Positions 38,955 to 48,006 of a stretch of DNA of 64,000 bases are shown here, piece by piece. The translations under genes and the position numbers were made by a program. This DNA is from Candidatus Magnetocorallium paracelense. Lineage in GTDB: Bacteria; Nitrospirota; Thermodesulfovibrionia; Thermodesulfovibrionales; Magnetobacteriaceae. The notes beneath the pieces are model-generated. The model had not been told where the DNA came from and did no database searches. It saw only the letters and a list, made by a program, of their open reading frames with translations. The stretch spans positions 1 through 64,000 of the forward strand of contig JAREWP010000010.1 of NCBI GenBank assembly GCA_029001845.1, read 5' to 3'. Within the stretch, counting starts at the first letter, position 1; every line of letters begins with the position of its first letter.

Positions 38955-40241
38955 TTAGGATAATAACTTTCCTGTCAGATCGTACTCTGCCGCGCCTGTT
39001 ATCGTGACTCTTAAAAAATCAGTCTTATTTTGTGCATAACCGTCAATTATAACATTGCCGTCTATTTCAGGGGCATGGCTGTAGAGCCTGGCAATGGTTT
39101 GATTGTAATCAGCTTCGTCGATGAGTGCTTTAAATTCTCTTCCAACAAAACGCTTGTTTCGCTCTTTAGCAATCGCAACCTGCAGAGACATGAGTTCGTG
39201 AATTCTTTTTTTAATAAAAACATCGGAAATTTTATGAGGTAATAAAGAGGCCGGCGTACCTTCCTCGTCTGAATAACCAAACACTCCGAGCCTGTCTATT
39301 TCCGCTTCTTCTATAAAAGACAGAAGAGCTGAAAATTCTTTCCTGGTTTCGCCGGGAAAACCGACGATAAAGGAAGATCTCAATACTAAATCAGGCAGAG
39401 CAGCTCGTAAGGATTTTATCATGTCTATATAGAAACTTCTTGTTCCGCCTCTTCCCATCTCTTTCAGTATCTTGTCCTCTGAATGCTGGAAAGGTATATC
39501 CAGATATTTGCAGACTTTTTCTTCGGAATAGACTGCATCTATAAGATCATCTCCGATGGAAGTGGGGTACAGATACATCAGCCTTATCCAGAAATCTCCG
39601 GAAATCGAAGCCAGCTCTTTTACAAGTCGTGCAAGGGAGTAATCAATGTCATGGCCGTAACTTGTAATATCCTGAGCGATAAGTATAAGTTCTTTTCGAC
39701 CGTCCGATATTGCTTTTTCTGCTTTTTTTAGAATTCTATCGGGAGACTCGCTTCTGTATTTCCCCCTGATAGATGGTATAACGCAAAATGAGCATCGCCT
39801 GTCACAGCCTTCGGCTATTTTCAAATAAATAAAAAGCTCACTCTCCGACAGGCAATGCTTGATATTTTCCGATTGTTTTCTCCCGGTTGGCCGATGAGAC
39901 AGAAGAAATTGCTTGCATGAGTCAACTATATTACTCTCCTGATCGATGCCCCAGAGAGCATCGATCTCAGGAATCTCTCTTTCCAACTCTTCTTTGTATC
40001 TTTGTGCAAGACAACCAAAGACTATAATCTTTTTGCCATTCTCCTTATACTCGATGCAGTTAAGAATCTCGTTGACTGACTCTTCTCTGGCCTCTTTTAT
40101 GAAGCCGCATGTATTAACAAGTATTACATCAGCATCATCGGGAGATTCTGTGCAGGTAATTCCTTCCTCTGTTAACAGCTTAACAAGATTATTTGAGTCT
40201 GCGCTGTTTTTAGGGCAACCAAGAGTAATTATGGAAACCAT
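38955..40241 (-). CDS. rimO: Ribosomal protein uS12 methylthiotransferase RimO
   Basis: 428 residues: N-terminal MTTase domain with ITLGCPKNSADSN, VNTCGFIKEAREES and VFGCLAQRY cysteines; radical SAM EGCDRRCSFCVIPSIRGKYRS; C-terminal TRAM domain. Adds a methylthio group to an Asp of S12. The N-terminal pattern KNSADSN rather than NxYDS favours RimO over MiaB. Starts 19 bases after the DUF6488 gene. Confidence 0.93.
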   Translation of the reverse strand: MVSIITLGCPKNSADSNNLVKLLTEEGITCTESPDDADVILVNTCGFIKEAREESVNEILNCIEYKENGKKIIVFGCLAQRYKEELEREIPEIDALWGIDQESNIVDSCKQFLLSHRPTGRKQSENIKHCLSESELFIYLKIAEGCDRRCSFCVIPSIRGKYRSESPDRILKKAEKAISDGRKELILIAQDITSYGHDIDYSLARLVKELASISGDFWIRLMYLYPTSIGDDLIDAVYSEEKVCKYLDIPFQHSEDKILKEMGRGGTRSFYIDMIKSLRAALPDLVLRSSFIVGFPGETRKEFSALLSFIEEAEIDRLGVFGYSDEEGTPASLLPHKISDVFIKKRIHELMSLQVAIAKERNKRFVGREFKALIDEADYNQTIARLYSHAPEIDGNVIIDGYAQNKTDFLRVTITGAAEYDLTGKLLS

Positions 40242-40260
40242 TATCTACTTACCGAGTCTG

Positions 40261-40626
40261 TCATTTACCGGTGAAATTAGCACCAAGGACTTTTCCATAT
40301 TGACTGAGAAAAATAAAAAGAGTCTTTTTACTCTCATCCTTTTCCTTAGGATTAGAGTATGAAACCACCCATTCCAGCTCATTAGCAAATTTTTTTTGTG
40401 TTACTTTGCTTATTTTCGCCTCGAGCCAGGTCTTGTTGATTTTCTCCTTTTCAACCAGTTTTTCGATCATAAAGTGGGCAAAGGTCCTGGCCTGCTCTTC
40501 TCCAATAGGCATGCCTGCATCTTTATATAAAAGATACATATCGCTGTGGTCGCCTTCATGGGAAAAGAGACCTCCAGGTAATAAAAACAGTAGAGATATG
40601 AGTAGAACAATATTTTTTTTAAACAT
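40261..40626 (-). CDS. DUF6488-like periplasmic protein
   Basis: 121 residues with a signal peptide (about 1-22), a short HEGDHSD metal-binding-like start, then EEQARTFAHFMIEKLVEKEKI, WLEAKISKVTQKKF, ELEWVVSYSNP and TLFIFLSQYGKVLGANFTGK. The pattern fits DUF6488 proteins, often seen near metal-efflux genes. GGAGG lies six bases before ATG. Function unknown. Confidence 0.65.
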   Translation of the reverse strand: MFKKNIVLLISLLFLLPGGLFSHEGDHSDMYLLYKDAGMPIGEEQARTFAHFMIEKLVEKEKINKTWLEAKISKVTQKKFANELEWVVSYSNPKEKDESKKTLFIFLSQYGKVLGANFTGK

Positions 40627-40640
40627 TTTATTCCTCCAAA

Positions 40641-40733
40641 TTTTTTATTGTGATGGGTTTTTAAAGCGAGGTTGATTTCCTTTTTAATTGCCTTTTTAAA
40701 AATGTTTTTTATTTCGGCTCTGTTGTTAAACAT
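40641..40733 (-). other. Possible leader peptide ORF upstream of DUF6488 gene
   Basis: From ATG 40733, preceded by AGGAGAG, the frame reads MFNNRAEIKNIFKKAIKKEI, then NLALKTHHNKKFGGIKC. It stays open to 40467 inside the next gene in another frame. The strong ribosome-binding site suggests translation of at least the first part; the rest may be chance. Low certainty. Confidence 0.3.
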
Positions 40734-40810
40734 AATACTCTCCTGTTGAACCGGATTATGTTCATCGTGTGTATACCGAATGATATACCATAATATGTGC
40801 GGACCATGAA

Positions 40811-41236
40811 TTATAAAAGAGGAGGAGAAAGACCTGAAAAGGTTTTTGAGCTTTCATGCTTATGTTTGATTGATTGTAAATTTTCGGCAGGCTTTGCGGC
40901 GTTTTTCATGTATGTCAATAAAAACGTAACTGCGACGCAAAGGAAGGCCCAAAGCTTAAACGATTTGTAATCGATTCGATTTACATAAAAGAGGTTGTCC
41001 TTAACATGTATATGACTTGTATGTGTTTGACCTCCGTCGATATCGGTGCTATAAGTTTTGTGAAAATGTTTGGTTGAATGATGAAATGGAAAAGCGGATA
41101 TGTCATGATCATGTAAATCAAGATGGTCTTTGCCCTTATGGGTGTGATATACAGGAGCGATTATTGCAATGAGAAGGTAAAAAAAAAGTAGTCTGCTGCA
41201 AAGGATGTTTATTTCACTTGTATTCTTTATTAACAT
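40811..41236 (-). CDS. His-rich membrane protein
   Basis: 141 residues: a membrane helix (about 12-30), a periplasmic segment crowded with His (HTHKGKDHLDLHDHD, HHSTKHFHK, HTSHIHV), and a second helix (about 92-110). The His clusters suggest metal binding. With the DUF6488-like gene it may form a small metal-handling pair. No enzyme motif. Confidence 0.6.
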   Translation of the reverse strand: MLIKNTSEINILCSRLLFFYLLIAIIAPVYHTHKGKDHLDLHDHDISAFPFHHSTKHFHKTYSTDIDGGQTHTSHIHVKDNLFYVNRIDYKSFKLWAFLCVAVTFLLTYMKNAAKPAENLQSIKHKHESSKTFSGLSPPLL

Positions 41237-41241
41237 ACTCT

Positions 41242-42249
41242 CTATTTCGTTGCTTTCAATTTTTCAAGAAGATTTCCGGCTTTAATCAGGCCCTTTCTTG
41301 CCTCCTTATGATCAGCATTGTATTTGAGTGCTTCTTCCCACTCTCTGATCGCCTTTCCAAGTTGTTCGTTCATAAAAAAACTAACCCCCCTTTGGTAATG
41401 GAGTTCAGCTTGTTTTTTTATCTTTCTGCCTGCCATGGAAAGCAGAGCTTTGACGTCTTTATAACTCTTTCTTACATTTTCGAGTATTTTAACGGACTCT
41501 AAATAATTTTTCTTAAATAAAAGATTTTTGCCCATTTGATAATAGGATCGGTTTATTAAATTTTCGGCTTCTTTGCCAAAAGTTTTGTCGTGAAGGAGCT
41601 TTTCGGCAGTCGATATTGCCTCAAAATACTTTTTCGCCCTGTAGTTGCTTTCCGCTTCTTTCAGAAGCTCTTTTGTATTAACCAGAAAAATCGAATCGAT
41701 TACAGGCAGCTTTAAAACTGTGCCCTCCTCGATTACGCTGTCATTGCAAAGGTCATTGAAATAGGATATTATAAAATCCATATCAGGGGCTTTATACACG
41801 ACAGAAGCTATTTTACTCAACGTATCGCCTTTGACTGTTCTATACTCTTTATAATTCGTTTTAATGGAAACTTCCTTTAAGTACTTCAATGCCTTTGCAT
41901 TGTCAGGATCGTATCGAAGAGAAGTTAAAAACTCCTTTTTCGCTTTGCTGAAAGATTTCTTTTTTCTATACTCCGATCCCTTTTGAATATGCTCTCTGCT
42001 CCTCCTGGAGATATCGGAGTTTAACGAAGCAATCTTTTCGTCGATTGTACTGCTTTCCATAGACTTTGAAGAAGCAATTTCAAGATATATTTTCGCCTTA
42101 CTAAGCTCCCCCTGTCTCTCAAACTCCTCGGCTCTTTTTACATAAGGATTCCCGGCAGGTGTAAAGCTGTCATCAGTCTGCGATACCTGTGTGGTCTGAC
42201 AGCCCCAGAGAGTGATTAATGCAATAAGATGTAAAAGTATCCGTTTTAT
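41242..42249 (-). CDS. LysM-TPR lipoprotein with ATA start
   Basis: 335 residues if read from the ATA at 42247-42249. It then begins with Lys-Arg, a hydrophobic stretch and LITLWGC, a lipobox with Cys17, and AGGAGG lies seven bases upstream. The next ATG (42060) would lose the signal peptide. No GTG or TTG lies between. TPR-like helices flank a LysM domain (YRTVKGDTLSKIASVVY, about residues 136-180 of the long form), and more TPRs follow. A peptidoglycan-binding outer-membrane lipoprotein is likely. The ATA overlaps the deacetylase stop; an ancestral ATGA overlap changed by one G-to-A would explain it. Confidence 0.7.
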   Translation of the reverse strand: MKRILLHLIALITLWGCQTTQVSQTDDSFTPAGNPYVKRAEEFERQGELSKAKIYLEIASSKSMESSTIDEKIASLNSDISRRSREHIQKGSEYRKKKSFSKAKKEFLTSLRYDPDNAKALKYLKEVSIKTNYKEYRTVKGDTLSKIASVVYKAPDMDFIISYFNDLCNDSVIEEGTVLKLPVIDSIFLVNTKELLKEAESNYRAKKYFEAISTAEKLLHDKTFGKEAENLINRSYYQMGKNLLFKKNYLESVKILENVRKSYKDVKALLSMAGRKIKKQAELHYQRGVSFFMNEQLGKAIREWEEALKYNADHKEARKGLIKAGNLLEKLKATK

Positions 42250-43226
42250 TTCAGTTCCTCCTTTTTAAAGACCTCTAATACCTTTTTAAAGTCTTTTATA
42301 TCGTAATCGCCGTATATCATCGAGCGTTTAATTCGGTACTTGTCAGTAAAAAAAGGATTTGTTCCCCGCCTGACTGTGAATGCGCTCTTATATCCGAGTT
42401 TTTGCAAATTGGCAATCAGTAAATCGTTTGTAGCTCCATAAGGATAGGCCAGATGTTGGCATTGGCGGTCAATTTTTTTCTTAATTAACTTCCGTGGCGC
42501 TTCCAATTCTTTGAGAATATCATCAAAAAAATCTCTAAAGGATTCCTCCTTTTTAAGTATGCTCAGATTACGGTGAGTCTTTGAATGACATTGGATATCA
42601 ATACCATTGTTATATAACTCCTTTACATCTTCCCAGGTCAGGGCATGTCTGGTGCCAATCAGATCGGTATAAATAAAGATAGTAGCCGGAAAATCATATT
42701 TTTTTAAAACAGGAAAGGCGTTTACATATTGTGTTTTCCAGCCGTCGTCAAAAGTTATTACAACTGATTTTTTAGGAATGCCCTCCTTAAAATCGAGAAA
42801 GTTCAGGAACTGTTCGACCGTTATAACGGAATAACCATTCTCTTTAAGATATCTCATCTGTTGCTCGAATCTCTCTTTAGGCAGGTCCATTTTAGAGACT
42901 TTACCGTCAGAGATTCTGTGATAGGACAGGACCGGTACAGTCTGATAACCATTGGGGGACAGTCCGCCTCTTTTATATGGACGTAAAGGAACAATGACTT
43001 CGTCAGCAGGCTTAAGAGTTTGCATGTTATTGAATTCAGAGATAATCCATCCCCTGGAAGAGTCTTCAAGGTATCTTTCGGCAAGGGAGGAGAAATCGTC
43101 TTTAGGCATTGTTCGAACAATTAAAAAATTATCATAAGTCTGCATTTCGGGTGTTGTGACGCAGGACGAAGTAATTGTTAAAAATAAGGTAAGTAAAATT
43201 ATATATAAAAAAAAATTATTCATCAT
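42246..43226 (-). CDS. LysM-like polysaccharide deacetylase lipoprotein
   Basis: 326 residues: signal peptide with lipobox TSSC, a LysM-like segment (about 32-83), then a NodB deacetylase domain with VITFDDGW (motif 1, metal Asp), HSKTHRNLS (motif 2, two metal His) and AYPYGATND (motif 3). Probably removes acetyl groups from peptidoglycan or an exopolysaccharide at the cell envelope. Its stop overlaps the start of the LysM-TPR lipoprotein. Confidence 0.85.
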   Translation of the reverse strand: MMNNFFLYIILLTLFLTITSSCVTTPEMQTYDNFLIVRTMPKDDFSSLAERYLEDSSRGWIISEFNNMQTLKPADEVIVPLRPYKRGGLSPNGYQTVPVLSYHRISDGKVSKMDLPKERFEQQMRYLKENGYSVITVEQFLNFLDFKEGIPKKSVVITFDDGWKTQYVNAFPVLKKYDFPATIFIYTDLIGTRHALTWEDVKELYNNGIDIQCHSKTHRNLSILKKEESFRDFFDDILKELEAPRKLIKKKIDRQCQHLAYPYGATNDLLIANLQKLGYKSAFTVRRGTNPFFTDKYRIKRSMIYGDYDIKDFKKVLEVFKKEELK

Positions 43227-43239
43227 ATCACATTCTTTG

Positions 43240-44634
43240 TCATGCCGAAAGTTGTATTACCTTAAAAGTTTCTACAGCTTGAGATTTGCCCTTAACTTTT
43301 TGAGATGGAAGGGCCTCAACGGTAATAATATTTTCGATTTCCTCTCTTACGCTTTTACTGATTATGACATCGCCGGGACCTGCAAGGCCGTTTAAACGAG
43401 AGGCGAGATTCACGGGATCGCCTATTACAGTATACTCCATCCTGATATTGGAACCGATATTTCCGGATACGATAACTCCCGAGTTTATTCCGATTCCGAC
43501 TTTTGAAAGCAGCTCGATTCCTGCTTTAGAGGCAGATTCCAACTCAGCCTGAATTTCAATTGCCGCCCTCACAGCCATTTCGGCATGATTATCATTATAT
43601 ACAGGAACTCCAAAAACTGCAAGTACTGCGTCTCCGATAAATTTATCTACATAACCGCCATGCTTTAAGATTAGAGACGATGTGATCTCGAAAAACCTGT
43701 TGAGCGTTTCCACTACCTTTTCAGGCTCTCTGCTTTCCGAATATGAGGTGAATCCTCTTATATCGGCAAATAGTATGGTTGCCTCATTTCTGCGTCCCTT
43801 AAGCCATGTGCTTTCAGGGTTTTTCAATATCATATCTAGAACTTCGCTGCCTACGTATTTTCCGAAGGATTCCTTCATGAGTGAGTCACGCCACAGCTCC
43901 TCAGCCATATTATTAAAAGCGTCCGACAAATCACCCAGTTCGTCTCGACTTCTTTTTGTTTCGATTCTATACTTATAATTTCCCTTACCCACCTCATCTG
44001 CAGCCTTTACAAGTCTTTTTATCGGACGGGAAAAACCGAAACTCATAATTGTCGATATCAGAATACCGAAAAAAATAATAATTACAGCGAATACTATGAT
44101 TGAGAGTTTTTCCTTATTTATCAGGTCCTCTATAAAATCGATGGATACTCCTACGTGTACTTCACCCAGTTGTTTATCGTTAAAAGCAACAGGCCGACTG
44201 AGATTCAATATCTTTTCGTTTTTTGAATTTATATAATTGTAGTATCTCACTTCACCATCTTTTATTTCATTCCCGGCATTCCTATGTTCCTTCAGTTTTT
44301 TTCCGATATTTTTAATATCGGTATGAGCTTTAATGATATTCTTTTCGTTTAAAATAATTGCATACATAATGCCTTCTACTGAAGAAGCCTCTTTTAACAA
44401 AGTGTTGAGCCTAAGCGTATCATCGTTGATAAGGGGTATTTTTGAATTGTTTACAAAATAATTCAGACTGATCGTACCCGCCCTTACGCTCTGATTGTAT
44501 AGTTGGTCTTTCTGTCGATTGAGAACTATATAGCTCATCGCGATAATGGTAAAGGCAATGATTGTTGTAGTAGAAAGAGAGAGTTTAAGCCAGATTGGAA
44601 CAGGAATTGAAGTCTTGCGCATGTTGTCAGTCAT
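43240..44634 (-). CDS. Membrane adenylate cyclase with HAMP
   Basis: 464 residues: membrane helix (about 15-36), periplasmic sensor (about 40-175), second helix (about 177-200), HAMP (about 201-252), class III cyclase domain (about 280-464) with metal Asp291 (FADIRGFT) and Asp335 (FIGDAVLAVFG). Makes cAMP or cGMP in response to an outside signal. The deacetylase and LysM lipoprotein follow within 14 bases, so an envelope-related operon is plausible. Confidence 0.9.
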   Translation of the reverse strand: MTDNMRKTSIPVPIWLKLSLSTTTIIAFTIIAMSYIVLNRQKDQLYNQSVRAGTISLNYFVNNSKIPLINDDTLRLNTLLKEASSVEGIMYAIILNEKNIIKAHTDIKNIGKKLKEHRNAGNEIKDGEVRYYNYINSKNEKILNLSRPVAFNDKQLGEVHVGVSIDFIEDLINKEKLSIIVFAVIIIFFGILISTIMSFGFSRPIKRLVKAADEVGKGNYKYRIETKRSRDELGDLSDAFNNMAEELWRDSLMKESFGKYVGSEVLDMILKNPESTWLKGRRNEATILFADIRGFTSYSESREPEKVVETLNRFFEITSSLILKHGGYVDKFIGDAVLAVFGVPVYNDNHAEMAVRAAIEIQAELESASKAGIELLSKVGIGINSGVIVSGNIGSNIRMEYTVIGDPVNLASRLNGLAGPGDVIISKSVREEIENIITVEALPSQKVKGKSQAVETFKVIQLSA

Positions 44635-45211
44635 TTTTAAGTAAAAATTATTGCAGTAGAATGTATGTAGCGTAACAGAGAATATTGTCTCTTTTCCTTT
44701 TTCTCTTTATACATAAAAAGTATAACAAAAATATCAACGGAAGGCAAGTCAACCGGACTTGCATGTGCGGCGATCCTGATACGGATCAGAGTGAGTCTCC
44801 TTCCATTCTATTTATTAATGTGTTCAGTAATTTTATTTTGCCGGTCCCTCCTGCTCATCTATTCTCCCAATTTTCTTATTTCATATGTTATTTTATTTTA
44901 GTCATAACATGTTTCCTGGTATTACCTCACTTGACTTTTTTATATTTTATAAAATAATTCTTGGTATGTTGCTTATTTACTAATATGTGTTACATTTTTC
45001 ACTTTCATCGACACGCTAACAATGAGTTAAGTTGCAAAGCGAAGCGCAGTCAACTTAAACGACTGGTTAGCATGCCTTTATTTAAATTTATAATACCTCA
45101 TTATTGCTCTACTAAATAAAAAAACTCTTTCTTGTCAATTATAATGAATCGACATCGAACAGATTTTTCTGATGATTTCTTTTTATTTTAAATTTTTGTT
45201 GCTGTAGTTTT
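44635..45211. other. Gene-free region with attC-like site
   Basis: 577 AT-rich bases between the cyclase and the PIN toxin. A 90-codon plus-strand frame (44685-44957) is hydrophobic with no ribosome-binding site and is judged spurious. The attC-like site (45015-45071) is the only structured element. Confidence 0.5.
45015..45071 (+). other. attC-like integron recombination site
   Basis: R'' GCTAAC (45015-45020), spacer AATGAG, L'' TTAAGTTG (45027-45034), a 16-base loop, L' CAACTTAA (45051-45058), spacer ACGACTG, R' GTTAGC (45066-45071). The arms pair perfectly with unequal 6/7-base unpaired spacers, as in attC. R'/R'' match the GTTRRRY/RYYYAAC core only in part. No integrase gene is in the window. 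Confidence 0.6.
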
Positions 45212-45619
45212 CTATTGTTTGAAATACTGGATAAAATCAACTGGAGTTAATACTTCAAACGCCGCATCATGTAAATCAGAAAGAAAATGTCGATTGTCAG
45301 AGATAAGATATTGTGCATTTTGCCACTCTACAAAAGCTCCAATTAAAGCATCTGCTTTCTCGGGTAACCCAAGCCCGGTGTATTTTATGATCAAGTCAAT
45401 TGGGATAGCTTCGTCAATAATAGTAAAATGCGGTAATTTGTTTAGCAATGCATAGAGAACTTTTGATTGTTCATAGTCTATATTTCTTGTTACTTCTTTT
45501 ATAATCAAACGTGGTAGAACAAGATCCACTTGAGGTAAGAGTAGCATCAACTTTTCTGAAGCTGAATCCGTACCGGAAATACCGAAAATAAATTGATTGC
45601 TATCGATACAGATGCGCAT
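45212..45619 (-). CDS. PIN-domain toxin
   Basis: 135 residues from ATG 45619 (MRICIDSNQFIFGISG); the frame extends 15 codons upstream inside the antitoxin gene. PIN ligands: Asp5, a conserved Glu in IIKEVTRN, EKADALIGAF and LISDNRHF. A VapC-like ribonuclease. It overlaps the antitoxin gene by 20 bases, typical of TA operons. Confidence 0.8.
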   Translation of the reverse strand: MRICIDSNQFIFGISGTDSASEKLMLLLPQVDLVLPRLIIKEVTRNIDYEQSKVLYALLNKLPHFTIIDEAIPIDLIIKYTGLGLPEKADALIGAFVEWQNAQYLISDNRHFLSDLHDAAFEVLTPVDFIQYFKQ

Positions 45620-45893
45620 ATTCTGTCTCGTAAATCTCACGGCGTTGTTTTCGTAGGTTGGCAATTACTTCTTCTTTAGTATGTCCTAAACCAAATCCAC
45701 CCGTAGAGCGTATTTGTTTCTGTAGTTGTCGAAATTCACGCTGCCAATTTTCGTGATGTATGTCAGCCAAATAACGTTGTACAGCCTGGGAGACAAAATC
45801 AGTGAGAGTAGAATATGCAAGTTCTTGCTGTGCACATTCAAGCTCACGATATAGACTTTCTGGGACTTTCCATACAATCTCTTTAGATACCAT
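45600..45893 (-). CDS. Antitoxin of the PIN toxin
   Basis: 97 residues from ATG 45893, preceded by AGGAGG at five bases; the longer frame to 45947 lacks this. VSKEIVWKVPESLYREL and YSTLTDFVSQAVQRYLAD suggest a ribbon-helix-helix N-terminus; the tail (KEEVIANLRKQRREIYETEY) would wrap the toxin. First gene of the pair. Confidence 0.72.
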   Translation of the reverse strand: MVSKEIVWKVPESLYRELECAQQELAYSTLTDFVSQAVQRYLADIHHENWQREFRQLQKQIRSTGGFGLGHTKEEVIANLRKQRREIYETEYAHLYR

Positions 45894-46007
45894 TTTCCCT
45901 CCTAATGATAGGACTTGACTCTTTGTTGTATTATACATATCTGCCAAAACATGGAACCTTGTGTTATACGATTATTTCTTCAACCGACATTTTGGGATTA
46001 ATTTTCC

Positions 46008-46448
46008 TTAGTGTTTTTGTAACATATCCTTGCTCTTGCAGATATTCCTCATATTTTGTCGAGGTTCAATGTCTCGACCTCCAATAATAACAGGTAAATC
46101 ATTTGTTCCAATGTTAGAAATTAATGTTTCTTCAGATTCTCCAATGAATGCCCCATCAATATATAATCTTGCTTTTCCATTGTTATCGATGTCACATATA
46201 CCAACAACATTGTGCCATGCTCTATCATTATAATTAGACATATCTCCAAAAACTAGACTATTGACATTTATGCGATTACCAGAGGAATCAAAACAATTTA
46301 TTCCGACGCTATTTGCCCACTTTATTGGCGTACTTGGATTTATGTGAATTACATAACCAGTACGTGTGGTTACTGTAGGATCTTCCTTCCTACAATTATT
46401 CCTCCGTTTACACTGTCTGAAGGAAAACTTCCTACCTTTGCATACCAC
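46008..46448 (-). pseudogene. LamG-domain protein fragment
   Basis: The frame contains the core of a LamG/concanavalin-like domain (AWHNVVGICDIDNNGKARLY, IDGAFIGESEE, IIGGRD). Upstream, the neighbouring frame reads VGSFPSDSVNGGIIVGRK and joins near 46385, so one frameshift splits the domain. Neither the preceding part of a secreted protein nor a normal end is present. A remnant within the cassette-like patch. Confidence 0.6.
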
Positions 46449-46556
46449 TACATGGTCATTATTCTCCTGTTTCAGATATGAATTTATTACTATAACATCA
46501 TCTTACTGAAATTCAAGTCCCTCCCCTTTCTTGAAGTAAATTCCTATTGTTTTTTA

Positions 46557-46787
46557 CTATGCATATGCAAACACATCCATGGAAACCGACCTTATTGGTT
46601 TAACTTTACTATGCACAATGAGTCTGATCCGTTCAGTTGTCTCTCTACTAAAAATTTCCTCTCCACAACGCACACATACGATCGCCGGTATGTGCTCAAC
46701 TAAAATCGGTTTATTATCAATCTGAAACATCTCATTAATATACTCTTTTTTTGCCTCCTTTGAACCACATACATGACAATAAAACAT
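46557..46787 (-). CDS. YgiT/MqsA-type zinc-finger antitoxin
   Basis: 76 residues. Two CxxC pairs (CHVC at 4-7, CVRC at 38-41) form the zinc finger of the YgiT group; the rest is a short helical tail, without the helix-turn-helix of full MqsA. It lies two bases after the DUF4258 gene on the same strand and should be its antitoxin. Confidence 0.78.
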   Translation of the reverse strand: MFYCHVCGSKEAKKEYINEMFQIDNKPILVEHIPAIVCVRCGEEIFSRETTERIRLIVHSKVKPIRSVSMDVFAYA

Positions 46788-46789
46788 AT

Positions 46790-47098
46790 TTACCTCCGTT
46801 TACGATAATCAATCCACTTTTGTTTATCAGGCTCATGTAGTGTAATAATCCTTATTAAATCTGTATCAGCCCGAGATACTTGCATGTGTAATGGTCGTCC
46901 AAGTTCCGTAAAACCAAGGAGCAGGCAACTTGGAGAATATTTATCGTCAGGATACTCTTCAATAATCTCTGAAAATTTCCCTGCTTCTTTTATCTCCTGT
47001 TCGCTGATATCACGCTTAACAGCACGCTTGAAAGCATGTCTGGTATAATCAAAACGACCGAAAGATAATTGTTTAGTAATAACTTCAATCGTTTTCAA
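46790..47098 (-). CDS. DUF4258 toxin-like protein
   Basis: 102 residues: YTRHAFKRAVKRDISEQEIK, EIIEEYPDDKYSPSCLLLGF, GRPLHMQVSR and IRIITLHEPD match DUF4258, a RelE/MqsR-like fold. Paired with the YgiT-type protein it forms a toxin-antitoxin module in toxin-first order, as in mqsRA. Confidence 0.78.
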   Translation of the reverse strand: MKTIEVITKQLSFGRFDYTRHAFKRAVKRDISEQEIKEAGKFSEIIEEYPDDKYSPSCLLLGFTELGRPLHMQVSRADTDLIRIITLHEPDKQKWIDYRKRR

Positions 47099-47240
47099 TT
47101 TATTTCTTGTAAATATAGAAAATCAGCAAAATAGAAATCTTTGTCTAAACAGCTTGCACTACACCGACCAAAAACTAAATCCACCACAATGTTTGGTTAT
47201 CGTTCCTTATTTAGCTTTTAGTGTTTATTTAATAAGATTA

Positions 47241-47531
47241 TCAATTAGAAAGCATTCTGGCAGCAATTTCTATATCGCGCTCTTTTTTAATTTCTTCTCT
47301 ATATCGTTCTTCTTTCATATATTTGTCTAAAAATTGATCACTATTTTTTATAAAATCAAAATCAAAAATACTTTCAACTACATAACTATAAAAAATCTCT
47401 GTGTTAGTGATTAGATGATCTATGATTTCTATATCTAGCTGCTTTGAACCTTGAATTAATTTATCTGTAACTATAATATCATTTTCTCTTGCCTCTAAGC
47501 TTTCAAAAGGTTGAGTGTGGCACAGCACCAT
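47241..47531 (-). pseudogene. Rpn-like C-terminal fragment
   Basis: 96 residues ending KYMKEERYREEIKKERDIEI with AARMLSN, like the helical C-terminus of Rpn/PD-(D/E)xK transposase-like nucleases. The nuclease core is absent. No ribosome-binding site is seen. Could instead be an unrelated small protein. Confidence 0.4.
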
Positions 47532-48006
47532 ATACTGTGCAGATTTTAGGACAGCTATCCTTGTATAGTAAAAGAGTATATATAGAAACTATTCGCAATA
47601 TCAAAAAAATCTTAAGTTTCCGGTGTTAGAAACTTTTGCGGCATCCTACTTAAAATATAAGTTGTTTCTAATATTAGTAAGTCTAAAATTACATACTTAT
47701 TTTTGAACAACTCTTTGTTACCAATTTTTATTAATCATCATCTTGATTTCGAAATTCTCATCAAAATCAACATATTGTTTTAGTTTTAACACCGTTTTGG
47801 GAAATTTTCGAGGATATTCAATCCCTTAATGTCTAAATGTTTTACGTGTAAGTTATTATAGCTATTTTAATTGGTTCTGTCAATGTTCCACTACTCAAAG
47901 AAGGAGGTTATTCTAAGGTATCTTTCTCTGAGTGTGCGTGTGGAGGATTTGAGGGTAGGAAGAACTGAAGTAGTAACAGGAAGCGATATTGCCGGCTGCA
48001 AATACT
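47532..48006. other. Gene-free AT-rich region
   Basis: 475 bases with no ORF of interest. A small inverted repeat TTAGAAAC / GTTTCTAA lies within about 47623-47680. This ends the cassette-like patch before cobD. Confidence 0.5.

Noticed and set aside
44685-44957. 90-codon plus-strand ORF upstream of the attC-like site
   Set aside because: Very hydrophobic and AT-driven, no ribosome-binding site, no recognisable motif; likely chance.
47130-47215. Second attC-like site before the Rpn-like fragment
   Set aside because: GTCTAAAC and GGTTATC-like boxes are present but the inner arms do not pair.
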